Assembly: GCA_947044405.1 (NCBI GenBank)
Contig: CAMRHE010000021.1
Coordinates: 11,578,501-11,642,500 of the forward strand
Source: Leptodactylus fallax
Taxonomy: Eukaryota; Chordata; Amphibia; Anura; Leptodactylidae
Length of the DNA: 64,000 bases
Direction: 5' to 3'
This document shows positions 43,579 to 54,240 of this stretch, piece after piece (position 1 is the stretch's first letter; each line of letters starts with the position of its first letter). The position numbers and the translations under genes are program-made. The notes under the pieces are model-generated. The model searched no databases. It saw only the letters and a list, made by a program, of their open reading frames with translations, and was not told the origin of the DNA.

Positions 43579-43734
43579 AAGCCTAAGGCCCCTTGTAGCA
43601 TGACAAAGCCAAAAAGCATGTCCGCTGTGGATATTTTTCTGCTATGTGTGGATGGGATTATTCAGAATCCCACCCACTTTGCAGTTACTTAAAACGCTGC
43701 GGTTTTTGTGACGTTTATGCTATGTGGGGCCTTG
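43579..43734. mobile_element. Harbinger-type MITE, short copy
   Basis: CCTAAGGCCCCTTGTAGC on the left and GCTATGTGGGGCCTTG on the right are inverted ends of the family also at 25720 and 60261. GTGTGGATGGGATTATTCAG is the shared interior. Confidence 0.65.
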
Positions 43735-43767
43735 AGAAAGGTCCAGGTATTTTGGGACCGAAACGTC
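43731..43767 (+). ncRNA. Hammerhead-like relic
   Basis: CTTGAGAAAGGTCC, loop AGGTATTTT, GGGACC, then GAAACGTC. A six-pair stem II and a GAAAC-GUC junction are present. The first core box is degraded (TTGAGAA against CTGATGA). It overlaps the end of the neighbouring MITE, so the boundary between them is unclear. Confidence 0.3.
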
Positions 43768-43844
43768 ACATATGGAATAAACCCACAGTAATTATCACTT
43801 TTTTCTAAATTTTGGAGTGCTGTCTTTTTTGTAACTTGTAGAGT

Positions 43845-43869
43845 AGATAGATAGATAGATAGATAGATA
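43845..43869. repeat. (GATA)n microsatellite
   Basis: Six GATA units. Confidence 0.95.
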
Positions 43870-44650
43870 CCACAACTCAGGTTCAATTTATTTTATTGAT
43901 TTTTCTTACAAAAATATTTCTAATAATTATATTCATATTTTTATCATTATTTAAAATAATTATTTACATTATACGTTATAAAGTTGTATAACAAAATAAA
44001 GTACATGTGAGTCCTTGAAACATTTCACAAGGTGGCTGAGATCACCCTAGTATTAGAATACAGAAGCTATAGTGAAAAGGTAGACAGATGATAAAGCACA
44101 GGCAGCAGACAGCAATCCTATCAGTAGCTTGAATCAGAAGAATAACCCAAGTGATGGATATAACCCAGACAACAAGGCTGCCTCTACTTTTCATTAAGTC
44201 ATTTTTTTGCCTCAGTTTCCACCTTCACAATTAGCAATTGGCCCTTGGGTATTTCCAACAGCAAAGTCATTGAAATGGGATAAGTAGTAATTGTTACCAT
44301 TCCTTCATGTGTCTTAATATAGCTAAAGTCACTTCACATATACTTGACTTACAGTGAGATATTATTATGTCTGTTCCAACAATTCGATCTATAATTGCAT
44401 TGTCTATTCTGTAAAGCACTCCTAAATTGTACAGGATTTACTGTTCAAGCAACGGATTACAGACTCTAGCCTGCAGGCGAATAGAAAGGATATCCAAGCA
44501 TTTGTGTCTTATAGGCAAGTTTAGTGTTAGATTATAGTAGGTTATAGCTGCATTAAATCAAAAGAAAGTCATACAAGTAAAAAAAAACATAAATAAATTG
44601 ATGCTAAAACTTTTTGCAGGCAGAAATTGGTAGGGAAAGGACTAATAAAA

Positions 44651-44689
<39 letters not shown>

Positions 44690-44744
44690 TGCTATATCTT
44701 GATATATAAGAAATAATTTGTCAAAAAGATAAAAAGAAAATTAT
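43870..44744. other. No gene; (ATT)n at 44651-44690
   Basis: AT-rich sequence containing thirteen ATT units at 44651-44690. No coding signal. Confidence 0.55.
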
Positions 44745-45120
44745 TGACTGACTGGCTTTTTTGTAAAATCAAGCCATATGGTGGAGTGTATCAAACAGAT
44801 GTTTTCCTCCATTTCAGAAGGGGAAAACTTCAGCAAATATTTTGCAATGACCCTATGGACATAGTACAAGATTTTTGTTATTGCCAGTTTTTCAGTCTCT
44901 TCTCCAGATATTGTTCCAACACATCCCAGGAGTCCTATCTTAGGTTCCATAGGTAATTGGATGTTGAATACCCTATTTACAAGGTCCACCACTTCATCAG
45001 TATCAGAACCTATGTACTATATCTGCTACTTCCTACAAACATCTGAGGCACTTGTCATCATACTTTATCCCCATCTTATTCAAAATTCCTGCTGTTCTGT
45101 AAGCTTTATGATGAAAGAAG
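44745..45120 (-). pseudogene. L1/Tx1-type LINE ORF2 C-terminal relic
   Basis: Minus-strand blocks in order are KAYRTAGILNKMGIKYDDKC then LRC (about 45035-45105), ADIVHRF, EVVDLVNRVFNIQLPMEPKI then GLLG (about 44900-44995), and EETEKLAITKILYYVHRVIA then KYLLK. This is the C-terminal Cys/His region followed by the helical tail of L1/Tx1 ORF2 (xxCxRC...H.FW.C......W..V). The CPxxxxFW segment is degraded and the copy is truncated at both sides. Confidence 0.6.
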
Positions 45121-45707
45121 AGAGAGCCCTTGGGGCACACCAATGAATAGCACCCCCGGCAGTCCTAGAGGTTCCTCCTCTGCTGGAATGTCTTTAACTG
45201 CCCGTAAAATGTAAAGAGTTGCTAATCACTTTACAATATAACTTTTTCAATGGCTTTTGCTGTGAGTTATCATGGTGCAGCAAGTTATCAGCGAAGATGG
45301 CTACATCTGTAAGTGACATAAATACCTGATTCTTTTTTCACATTCTCAAAACAGCTCACATAAATATACCCAATTTCTCATACTTTGTGTAACCCAGTAT
45401 CACTAGGAGTTTCTTGTACTCCCAACATACCCTAAGCATAAGAAGCCACGTGGCCCAGGTGGTCGCTGCCCTTTTCAGGATGTGGGCCCCCACCAACTCC
45501 AGAAACAAAAGGCCTTCCCTCAGAAACTTCATAAGGTGACCAATACATTCCAAACAGGATTTGTTCCCCATTCCTGGAAATACTGATACTGCGCTGCCAA
45601 ATAATATATAATGTAATATAATGTAAGAACAAAAAGGGATGAATAACCCCAAAGAGTGTGAAGTCTCCTAATCCACGCTCTAGACAGATATTATATTTAT
45701 ACTTCAT
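45121..45707. other. No gene; unresolved minus-strand open frame
   Basis: A 115-codon minus-strand frame (45432-45779) reads ISISRNGEQILFGMYWSPYE then VSEGRPFVSGVGG. It may be decayed retroelement sequence but matches no domain I can name. Confidence 0.35.
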
Positions 45708-45828
45708 GACGCCCAAATATTGATGTGTAATGAGCTGCAAGCAAATAAGCAGGGCTTTCAACTCATTCACTCTGTGCAATTTTTACTGCCAGTCAATAGT
45801 AATTGTCAACATTTATAATGTGTAAGTA
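45708..45828. repeat. Duplicated segment, copy 1 left half (Tc1-F target)
   Basis: AATATTGATGTGTAATGAGC, AAATAAGCAGGGC and AATTGTCAACATTTATA recur in copy 2 at 46990-47125. Copy 1 resumes after Tc1-F at 46763. Confidence 0.8.
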
Positions 45829-46762
<934 letters not shown>

Positions 46763-47200
46763 TATATAATCCCCTAGTTCATGAGCCTGGGTAACATATA
46801 TATCTCCAGCTCAAAGAATGGTTTTTGTAGCCACTAAAGTATCCCTACAATGGTATACAACTCATGGCTTGCTGCCAGATTTCTGCAGAAATTAATGCAG
46901 TAATGAATGCTGCATTCATTACTGCATTAATTTCTGCAGAAATCTGGCAGCTAGCCATGAGTTGTATACCATTGTAGGGATATCTCCACAATGTCCAAGT
47001 ATTGATGTGTAATGAGCCTTGTGCAAATAAGCAGGGCTTCAAACTCATTCGCACTATGCAGTTAGTTGCTGCAATTTTTACTGACAGCCAAAATTAATTG
47101 TCAACATTTATAGTGTGTAGGTACCCCTTCCCCTAATTCTTGAGCCAGGGTAATATATATCTCCAACTCAAAGAATGGCAATTGTGTTCGCTAAAGTATA
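46763..47200. repeat. Duplicated segment: copy 1 right half, palindrome, copy 2
   Basis: AGCTCAAAGAATGG with upstream AATCCCCTAGTTCATGAGCC (46765-46830) matches AACTCAAAGAATGG with upstream TTCCCCTAATTCTTGAGCCA (47128-47180). Copy 2 (46990-47200) is uninterrupted by Tc1-F. A further partial copy of the palindrome arm lies at 47505-47575. Confidence 0.75.
46840..46982. repeat. 143-bp near-perfect palindrome
   Basis: Arms 46840-46910 and 46912-46982 are reverse complements with a single mismatch in 71 positions (GGCTTGCTG against GGCTAGCTG) and a one-base spacer. There is no coding capacity; the minus-strand frame at 46845-47054 is an effect of the palindrome. Confidence 0.95.
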
Positions 47201-47640
47201 ATGTATATGAATATAGCCATTTATATTATGCATCCCAAAAGATACAGATCGCACTGTGTGTACAAACAAGAGCTATCAGAAATCCCAGATGAGCCGAGAG
47301 CTCACTTTGGAGTATTGCAATGCCCTGTATATGATGTGTACACATACAGCTGATTGCTGCATGTGCGGCGGAGAGGTAAGTATGCCACATTGCTTGTCAA
47401 ATTATCACGATCCTCACTGTTATATAATCAGGGATCACGTGTTTATGAGGCTGAATATTTTGAGCACGGAGTAGTATCTGCTGGTAACTGTGCACTATGT
47501 CAACATTCATTACTGCATTAATTTTTGCAGAAAGCCAGCAGATAGCCATGAGTTGTATACCATTGTAGAGAATATATAGATGGCATAAATACAATTGTGG
47601 AGATAATCTATCCTTGGGTCATTCTATACCTAACTCTACA
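47201..47640. other. No gene; third copy of palindrome arm at 47505-47575
   Basis: ATTCATTACTGCATTAATTT, then GCAGAAAGCCAGCAGATAGC and CATGAGTTGTATACCATTGT, is a diverged copy of the 46912-46982 arm. Short open frames are not supported as genes. Confidence 0.5.
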
Positions 47641-47677
47641 TGCATTTCGTCAGTATGAGATGACTGGCTTCTTCTGG
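47641..47677 (-). ncRNA. Hammerhead-like relic
   Basis: The minus strand reads CAGAAGAAGCCAGT, loop, ACTGACGAAATGCA: a four-pair stem II (CAGT/ACTG) between a degraded CTGAAGA box and a GAAA box. Confidence 0.25.
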
Positions 47678-48150
47678 GGTAACTAGAGGTGATCTAAAGA
47701 TGATATACATAAAAAAAATTGGCAAAATAGAGAAATACTATATAATGATATTTACAGGAAAAATATTTAAATTAGAAACTCACAAAATGTGTATAATATA
47801 TGTTCCTCAGATTCCCAAGTATGTGCAGCTAAGTATTCCAGCAATGCACAAAGCAAGGCAATCAACCTTATCAGGGTGAAACTGTCCCCTATTTTAGTTC
47901 TCTGGTTTAGCTCTCAAACTGGATTGTGTGAATTGGATTGATTTTCTGACCCTCAACTTGTTTCTGGTTATTCATTTGTCTGCTGATTCTGCCTTTGACG
48001 TTACTGCTCGGATTGGATCCTTGGCTTTGTATAGGATATCCGTCTCCTGATTCTGCCTCTGACAACTTCTCCTGGTTTTGACCATTTACCTAGCTGTATA
48101 TTCTTCTGTTTCAGATCAGCCCTTTATGTAATTGTAGGTTATGGTTTTTG
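47678..48150. other. No gene recognised
   Basis: AT-rich then mixed sequence. TTGTTTCTGGTTATTC and CTGATTCTGCCTTTGAC phrases repeat loosely around 47960-48070. Confidence 0.45.
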
Positions 48151-48154
48151 GTTT

Positions 48155-48600
48155 CAGTAGTTGGAGCATTTATTTTTAGTATGGTTGCTCATGGTGATAA
48201 CTTGGAACCCCAAATTCAGCAAAGCCCATCTGGCTTTGCGGCCAACGCTGGTGAAGGCATTTGGGGGTCTGGGCCTATTTCACATCCCTGTACTGGATTT
48301 AAATAGCTTGCTCTTCTGCTCACTGTTATCAGCCAGTTTCTGCTTTTTCTGAAATTTGCTCCTAGAACTCAACCATAATAGAAACATGTTGTACTATGAA
48401 AATGACCCTATCCATGCTAGTGTTAAGCCTTCTCTTGACAAAACTCCAACTCCAAAAGTGCACAGACTGAATAATTGGTTGCTGAAGAGCTTCTTCTGGA
48501 CTAATATGACAACTAACCAGAAATACAACATTCATACTATTATCCCAATCCAACCCAATTCTATGCAGCCTAATGCCCCCTCTTATTTTCTGTATGATAT
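48155..48600 (+). pseudogene. Possible L1/Tx1-type LINE relic
   Basis: The plus-strand frame gives ITWNPKFSKAHLALRPTLVK then AFGGLGLFHIPVLDLNSLLF, similar to the post-RT block W...K....L..P...GGLGLP.....Y..A of L1-type LINEs. The following 48356-48667 frame has no clear match. The support is one motif. Confidence 0.35.
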
Positions 48601-48689
48601 CATTACCCTAAAAAACTCCAATATCAATGGAAACGTTCTGATGTGGACAGACTGGGAGTTGGATTAACCAGTTCTAGTGATCATAGGAG

Positions 48690-48775
48690 TCCCAGTAATT
48701 GGATCCTCGTTAATCTAACTGTTATCTGTTACCCTCTGGATAGGTAATATTAATATCTTGAATACCCCTTTAAAT
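48690..48775. mobile_element. T2-like MITE, right end
   Basis: CTCTGGATAGGTAATATTAA followed by TTGAATACCCCTTTAAA resembles the right terminus of the family at 37750-37855. Confidence 0.4.
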
Positions 48776-48939
48776 GTTACTACAAATACAGTAAATAAAA
48801 TCCTGTATATGTGTATGTAAGTAAAACAAAACGAAGATGTGGGACTTGAGAGAATGTGTTACCAAAATGGCCTAGTTTTTATGTGAAACATATTTATAAG
48901 ACTTTTTATTATTTTGTTTTTTAATTTTCCATGTGACTA

Positions 48940-49133
48940 TCTATATTTTAAAAAACTACTATATCCTTCACTTGATGGTGTTGAGATCAGGACTCTGTGT
49001 GGGTCATATCATTACTTCCAGGACTCCTCATCCAAAGATTTTGTCAATGACAAAAGCTATTAACTTTTCTATTTTTGAAAGTATTACTTTGCATCATTTT
49101 CACCACACCTGCCTAAAACTTTTGCACAATACG
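48940..49133 (-). mobile_element. Tc1-type remnant (seventh or eighth lineage), internally deleted
   Basis: The minus strand at 48960-49030 reads GVLEVMI-stop-PTQSPDLNTIK, a Tc1-type block around the catalytic-Glu region (PxSPDLNxIE) with Glu replaced by Lys. To its right, AATGACAAAAGCTATTAACT...CCTGCCTAAAACTTTTGCAC (49047-49128) is a Tc1-type terminal repeat in the orientation expected for a minus-strand element's 5' end. The transposase between them is deleted. Confidence 0.55.
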
Positions 49134-49655
49134 AAATATAATTTCTTTAATGGGCCCACATTTTTAGATAAATTAGTAAAATTTTTATTGTGTCATACAG
49201 AGAAAACAATGAATTACACTATGGGCAAATCAGAAACCTATATTCTGCCACCCTATCTAGCCACTGATCTCATAAATTTAAATGACAAAAATAAACAATT
49301 GCTCTCAAAGTAAGCTTCTCCAGGAGGATCAAGTAGAAGGAGATAAGCTATCAGAAGGGCATTGAAGAAGATCAATAAATAAATGGTGATATGTTTCACA
49401 AGGTGAAGAAAGCAAAGCTGTACTTAATTGTCTAAAAGAGGCTCATTGCTCATGTTACATCCTGTTATATACTAATCAAACCTAGATACGTTTTCAGTAA
49501 ACAGAAAGGGAAGCCAATATTTGTTCACTCAACAAGCAGAATCATTCCTCATTCCAAGCACATTGTATTGTTTATTGTATACGTTATTAACATTTATTCT
49601 GTCCTGTAACTAAATAGTGTTTATAATCTAAATTGATCAAAAAAGTATTTACAGC

Positions 49656-49687
<32 letters not shown>

Positions 49688-49755
49688 TGGAATAACTTGG
49701 ATTTCTGCAATGCATACTAATAAAATGTGGTTATTTGGGTGTTGTCACAATTATA
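49134..49755. other. No gene; (GATA)n at 49657-49686
   Basis: AT-rich sequence with seven GATA units. No coding signal. Confidence 0.55.
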
Positions 49756-50274
49756 GAAAAACTACTCTAATATAATAACATATAAACACATTTGTACTGT
49801 TTATGTTATTTAGCACATTGATACTGCAGAGTATCAATGAGAATGAACAGTCTGAAGTGTGGCTGGTGAGGGGGTCAGTGCCACCTGGGGATTGGGCAGT
49901 TATTTCCTGACAGATCTTACGAATTTTTTCATGGAAATAAGTGGCCAGGTCATCTGCACTAAGGTCTGTGAATGGCATCTGTACCTTGGGAGTGAGTAAG
50001 GAGTGAAAAATTTCAAATAGCCTTTTAGGGTTACAGGAGAGAGAAGAGATGAGAGCGGTGAAATAGGCTTGTTCGGGGGGGGGGGGTGAAGGGCAGAACT
50101 ATAGGTTTTAAGCATAAATTTAAAGTGGAGAAAGTCTGCAGTTGAACGTGATTTTCTCCACAGACGTTCAGCATACCTAGAGCACCGCTGAAGAAAACGT
50201 GTCTGTGGCGTGTGCCATGGTTGCTGCCTCCTGCGTCTAACATTTTGAGTGGAGGGGGGAGCCATCTCATCCAA
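49756..50274 (-). pseudogene. L2-clade LINE ORF2 relic (between endonuclease and RT)
   Basis: Minus-strand frame from 50274: APPSTQNVRRRRQQPWHTPQ, RFLQRCSRYAERLWRKSRST, then FHFKFMLKTYSSAL-type text. It breaks at a C-run near 50077-50086 (G-run on the plus strand). In another frame, DLSADDLATYFHEKIRKICQ follows (about 49905-49965). This W(Y/H)TPxL..Kr..R..ER.WRKS...Y...L..Y..A pattern is typical of the segment upstream of the RT in L2-type LINEs. No RT motif is attached. Confidence 0.65.
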
Positions 50275-51300
50275 TGCAAGTGTTTATGTTACTATCAGCA
50301 TAGTTTTATCTTTTGTATAACATTGTTTTGTCATAATGAAGCCCCTCCCCTAGGGGGTGTTCATTGAGTACCATTTTTCCTTTAAATATGCTGCAAATAG
50401 GTAGTGTTTGTATCCCCGAAACGCCATTTTGCGTTGTGTGTTTGGGCAATACATGGTTCTTTTTTAGAAAGCGTGGACGTCCTTCTACTTTTTTCCTTCT
50501 GAGGAGGATTTCTTCCACCACTACTAAACTGGTTCAGCAAACATGAGCCTGTGGCAGAGATAGGCATGGAGGAGGGGCCACTGTAGCAAGGAAAGGGCTG
50601 CACTGGGAGTACAGAGGGTGAGAACACCATCAATCCCCTCAATAGGACAGAACACCACCCATAGCAGGAGGGGGAGGGTCCCCAAAAGGCCCAATGTACA
50701 TAGGAAGGAGCCTAGGCCCAGCAGAAGCTGAAGAATAAATTAGTTCAGTCATGCTGCAGCAAGGAGGACCCTGGTGCAGAGGGTACCCGATTAAGAGGAA
50801 GAAGTGGAAGGGCCTGGGAATTGGAGAGGAGCCCAGGGACACCCCAGAAGTGACACAGTAAGGGTCCCTCCCGGGGAGCATGGCTGGGACTAACATGAAT
50901 GGAATATGTACTGCAGCATGTGTTGGCTTGAAGGGGCAAAATACTGCGGAAATCTGTGTACTTGGAGGGACATTAGGTGGCAAGCAATGGGGAGACAGGG
51001 GCCACTGGAGATAAGACCTAGCAAAGGAGGGAGTCCAGGGAGTGAAGAATACTCATCCGGTCAATGTCTAGCATCCATAGGGGGTACAACTAATGTGGAG
51101 CACACACGGAGGACCCCCCCCCCCCCGTAACCTGAAAGAAAGAAAGAAAAATAAAATAATAAAAAGCAAAAGACCTGCTAGCAGGCCATGTCTGCCTCCT
51201 ACAGACACTAGGCTAAAACTGATTATCTTCCTGTCTGTGCAGAGCCAAAACTTTCATATATTCCTTGTGTCAGCCTCCTAGTGGCCGGGCCTATACCCCA
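50275..51300. other. No gene; GC-richer patch
   Basis: 50330-50520 contains TATCCCCGAAACGCCATTTT and TTGGGCAATACATGGTTC, a dispersed-repeat signature of unknown class. 50540-51120 is purine-rich (GGAGGG, GGAAGG) with overlapping frames and no domain. A C-run lies at about 51115-51126, followed by AAAG units. Confidence 0.45.
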
Positions 51301-53084
51301 TGGTACTGTGTGCCCCAATGATATTACCAAGAAATAAATAATAACAATCTCTACGTACAAATATGTAACTGTGTTGCTGGTTTAATATGTCTCACCCTGG
51401 TGACAGACTCCATATAAAGTTACATTCAAATTAACATCTTTAGGTGCAAAATAATTAAAACATTATGGTCTTCCAACTAATACCATCACAGCAAATGGCA
51501 TGCACATTATGTAAATAAATATTCAAAGTTACCAAATATAAATCTAGACTTTTATAGAAAAATCTTACACAGTTATTACTTGAAAGCACTTAAATGTTTT
51601 TGTAAAATACAATTTTCCAAAGGCAAGACATATTGGAGAATACTCTTACAAGATATAACTGAGGACAATTTTAGGAATGATACTTCACCATGAAACTACA
51701 TTGTGCAGCAGTTTTATGATGGGCCTATGGTAGTTTTCTGGAGTAAAAAGTTGCAAAAAAAAAAGTTGTGTGAAAATGACTTTTCTACGCTTCCCTCGCC
51801 ACTTTCTGAAAGGGGAGGGTGTGGCAATGGTGTTTTCTGGGAAGGGCGAATGACACTGTCAGAATTATCATTTTAATTTCTTGTGTAAATAATGACTGAA
51901 ATCTATGAGCTGGCATAGTTTCAGTGTAGATGCACAGACTGCCAGCGGATGCACCTAACTTATGATAAGGCCTGCATCTTGTCATAAATTAGGCACATAC
52001 TCCACCGGCATGGAGCAAATCAATTTTGCCCTTGTGTGTTTACAAGTTTTTGAAGCAGGTGCACTATTCTTCAGGATCAACTTGTGCCTAAAGCAAAACC
52101 AAGCCCTTTCATAGCAGAGGACATTAGCAGTCCTATGTAACATAAAGCTTTTTGGGTTCTAATTTTTTGGTGATAAAAAGTTTAACAGTTTTCATATTAC
52201 AATGTAAAATTTATAGTGATTATTAAAAATGCCATTATTGTAATGAACATATTTTTCACTTTTATAAGATAATATATAAACATATAATGGTTGATCTTTA
52301 GATAGGGTGATATATTACTGAAATATTAAATGTGGCAGATATTAGGAATAAGAACAGGCCCGATAAGTATTAGAACTGAAACATAAATCTGTCTGTCTAG
52401 AAAATATATGGTATAGATAATATATTAGAGTAAATGCATTACTAGAAGAGAAAATATAAAGTAATAGTTTTCCAGTAAGATAGAATTTTTCTTTCACTTT
52501 ATCAGGGATTTCAAAAAAATTAAATTTATTAATTGATTTGGGATTTTTATTCCCAGACTGCTTATACAGAAAACAACTTGCAAACAATAACCTTCTTCAC
52601 CTGAAAAGTCTGTTTTTATTAGATTGCTGGATTTTATCTGACGCATCAGTGTTAAATATTTTCAAGACACATGTTGGTTTACTAGCTAGCATATGGTTCC
52701 ATATGGTTCTGTACATAAGGCAGGATCATTAGTAGAAAAAAAAAAGAATATTTAGGCCAAGGGTGAAACAATTTTGCTGTAAATTACTTTGTGATGTTTA
52801 CCCAGTGCCTACTGGAAAGTCTTCAATATATTTATATTTTTTGTTGAATAGGTCTTGTGCCATCACCAATAGGTCACCTAACAATGAAACTAGAAATGAT
52901 TGATTTTCTGACAGTAAGCAACCCAAGTTACTGATAGGATAAAAAGGTTATAAATTCAGATGCCCGGTCAGCCATAATAACTGACCGGCTGATCGGGCAG
53001 GGAGTATCTCTGCTCATTATTACGCTACTTGAATCTGTCTAAACAAAGAGGCTGACTTGCTGTATTACCTCTGTGTGTTTGCCT
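51301..53084. other. No gene recognised
   Basis: AT-rich sequence. 51840-52020 (CTTATGATAAGGCCTGCATC, TTGTCATAAATTAGGCACAT) looks like a diverged dispersed repeat. A small hairpin of GGTCAG...CTGACC lies near 52965-53000. Open frames at 52342-52732 have no domain. Confidence 0.45.
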
Positions 53085-53121
53085 CTGATGAGCTGTGTTT
53101 AAGACACAAAAGAAATGCGTC
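53085..53121 (+). ncRNA. Hammerhead-like relic
   Basis: CTGATGA is intact, then GTGT...ACAC as stem II, then GAAATGCGTC. There are extra A residues between stem II and GAAA. It lies just left of a Harbinger MITE, with no recognisable PLE sequence beside it. Confidence 0.3.
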
Positions 53122-53169
53122 AGACTGATTGAGGCAGTGTGCTTGTATGTATGTAGCTAGTCAGAATTA

Positions 53170-53587
53170 TGCTTCGTTCACACCTGCACTTGCTGTCCGT
53201 CCGTCGCCAATCCAGTGAAAATCTCGGCGAACTGGATTGGCGTCGGATACAGACCGGTCAGCGGCGCATTGGTTAAAAACCCATTCATTTGAATGGGTTT
53301 TTAAAGCAGTGCGCGGGTGTGCGCTTACACCCTCTGCGCTGCGAATCCTTTTTTTTTCGTCGGACACGAAGTCCTGCGTGTCCGACTTTGTTTCCGACGA
53401 AAAAAAAAGGATTCGCAGCGCAGAGGGTGTAAGCGCACACCCACGCACTGCTTTAAAAACCCATTCAAATGAATGGGTTTTTAACCAATGCGCCGCTGAC
53501 CGGTCTGTATCCGACGCCAATCCAGTTCGCCGAGATTTTCACTGGATTGGCGACGGACGGACAGCAAGCGCAGGTGTGAACCCACCC
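53170..53587. mobile_element. Harbinger-type MITE, 418-bp near-perfect palindrome
   Basis: The arms (53170-53364 and 53393-53587) are reverse complements with only a few mismatches, mainly in the outermost bases (TGCTTCG against GGGTGGG). TTA flanks both ends (53167-53169 and 53588-53590), a TWA target. The loop contains its own perfect 10-bp hairpin (GTCGGACACG / CGTGTCCGAC). Because of the symmetry, both strands give nearly the same open frame; neither is a gene. Confidence 0.88.
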
Positions 53588-53590
53588 TTA

Positions 53591-54240
53591 CTGAGAGTGT
53601 AACGTAAGCTCTCTAGCTAGACACTCAGTTAGACCTAGACTGGTCTTTTACTGGCCAGTTAGCCCTTTGTGTGACTGTGTGTGTAAGTAAATATTAAAAG
53701 GGGGGGGGATTTGTGCCCCATATGGAGTTTCCCCCTGTGTAGGCAAGTTATAGACTGAGGGGCATCACAGACCTCTCTATATAGGTCTTACTCAGCAGGA
53801 ACTTAGCTTTCTGTCCTTACACAGTATAGCTATCTGGGGCGGCTGACATATTATAGGTGTATTGAAATTATTTGCCCTCTTCTCTCTTCTGGCCACACAC
53901 AGACAATATTGAACGGTATAATGCAAGTAATATTTTTATACCTATACTTTTAAATATATTAATAAAAGTTCAATTTTAGTGTACCTATTTCCCTATTGTT
54001 TTTTTTTTTTTTTTGTATATTCTATTTAGGCACACCTACCTTGATTATTTAGTTGTCATTTAATATTACACCCAAGATTTAGAGCTTACAAGGTAAAAGA
54101 CACCAGAAGTGACCCCCCCCCCCCCCCCATCATAGGAGCTACTGGGAAAATAGGGAATTTGGTGTCCCTAATATAGTCTGAACAGATTACATGTTCACTT
54201 TTCATCATCTGCTTTGCATTCACATCCGGGAAACTAATGT
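53591..54240. other. No gene; C-run at about 54113-54128
   Basis: Mixed sequence with a T-run (about 54000-54014) and a C-run. AAGACACCAGAAGTGACCCC is probably the start of the ~395-bp repeat region. Confidence 0.4.

Noticed and set aside
48356..48667. 103-codon open frame as an independent gene
   Set aside because: No domain; it directly follows a possible LINE relic and has no promoter or splice context.
49900..50279. 124-codon frame as a possible host exon
   Set aside because: The peptide matches the L2 LINE segment before the RT and breaks at a homopolymer run.
50405..50445. CCCCGAAACGCC as another hammerhead-like site
   Set aside because: No CTGANGA box or stem II partner upstream.
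53167..53602. Two 117-121-codon open frames on opposite strands with nearly the same protein
   Set aside because: Both are produced by the near-perfect palindrome of the MITE.
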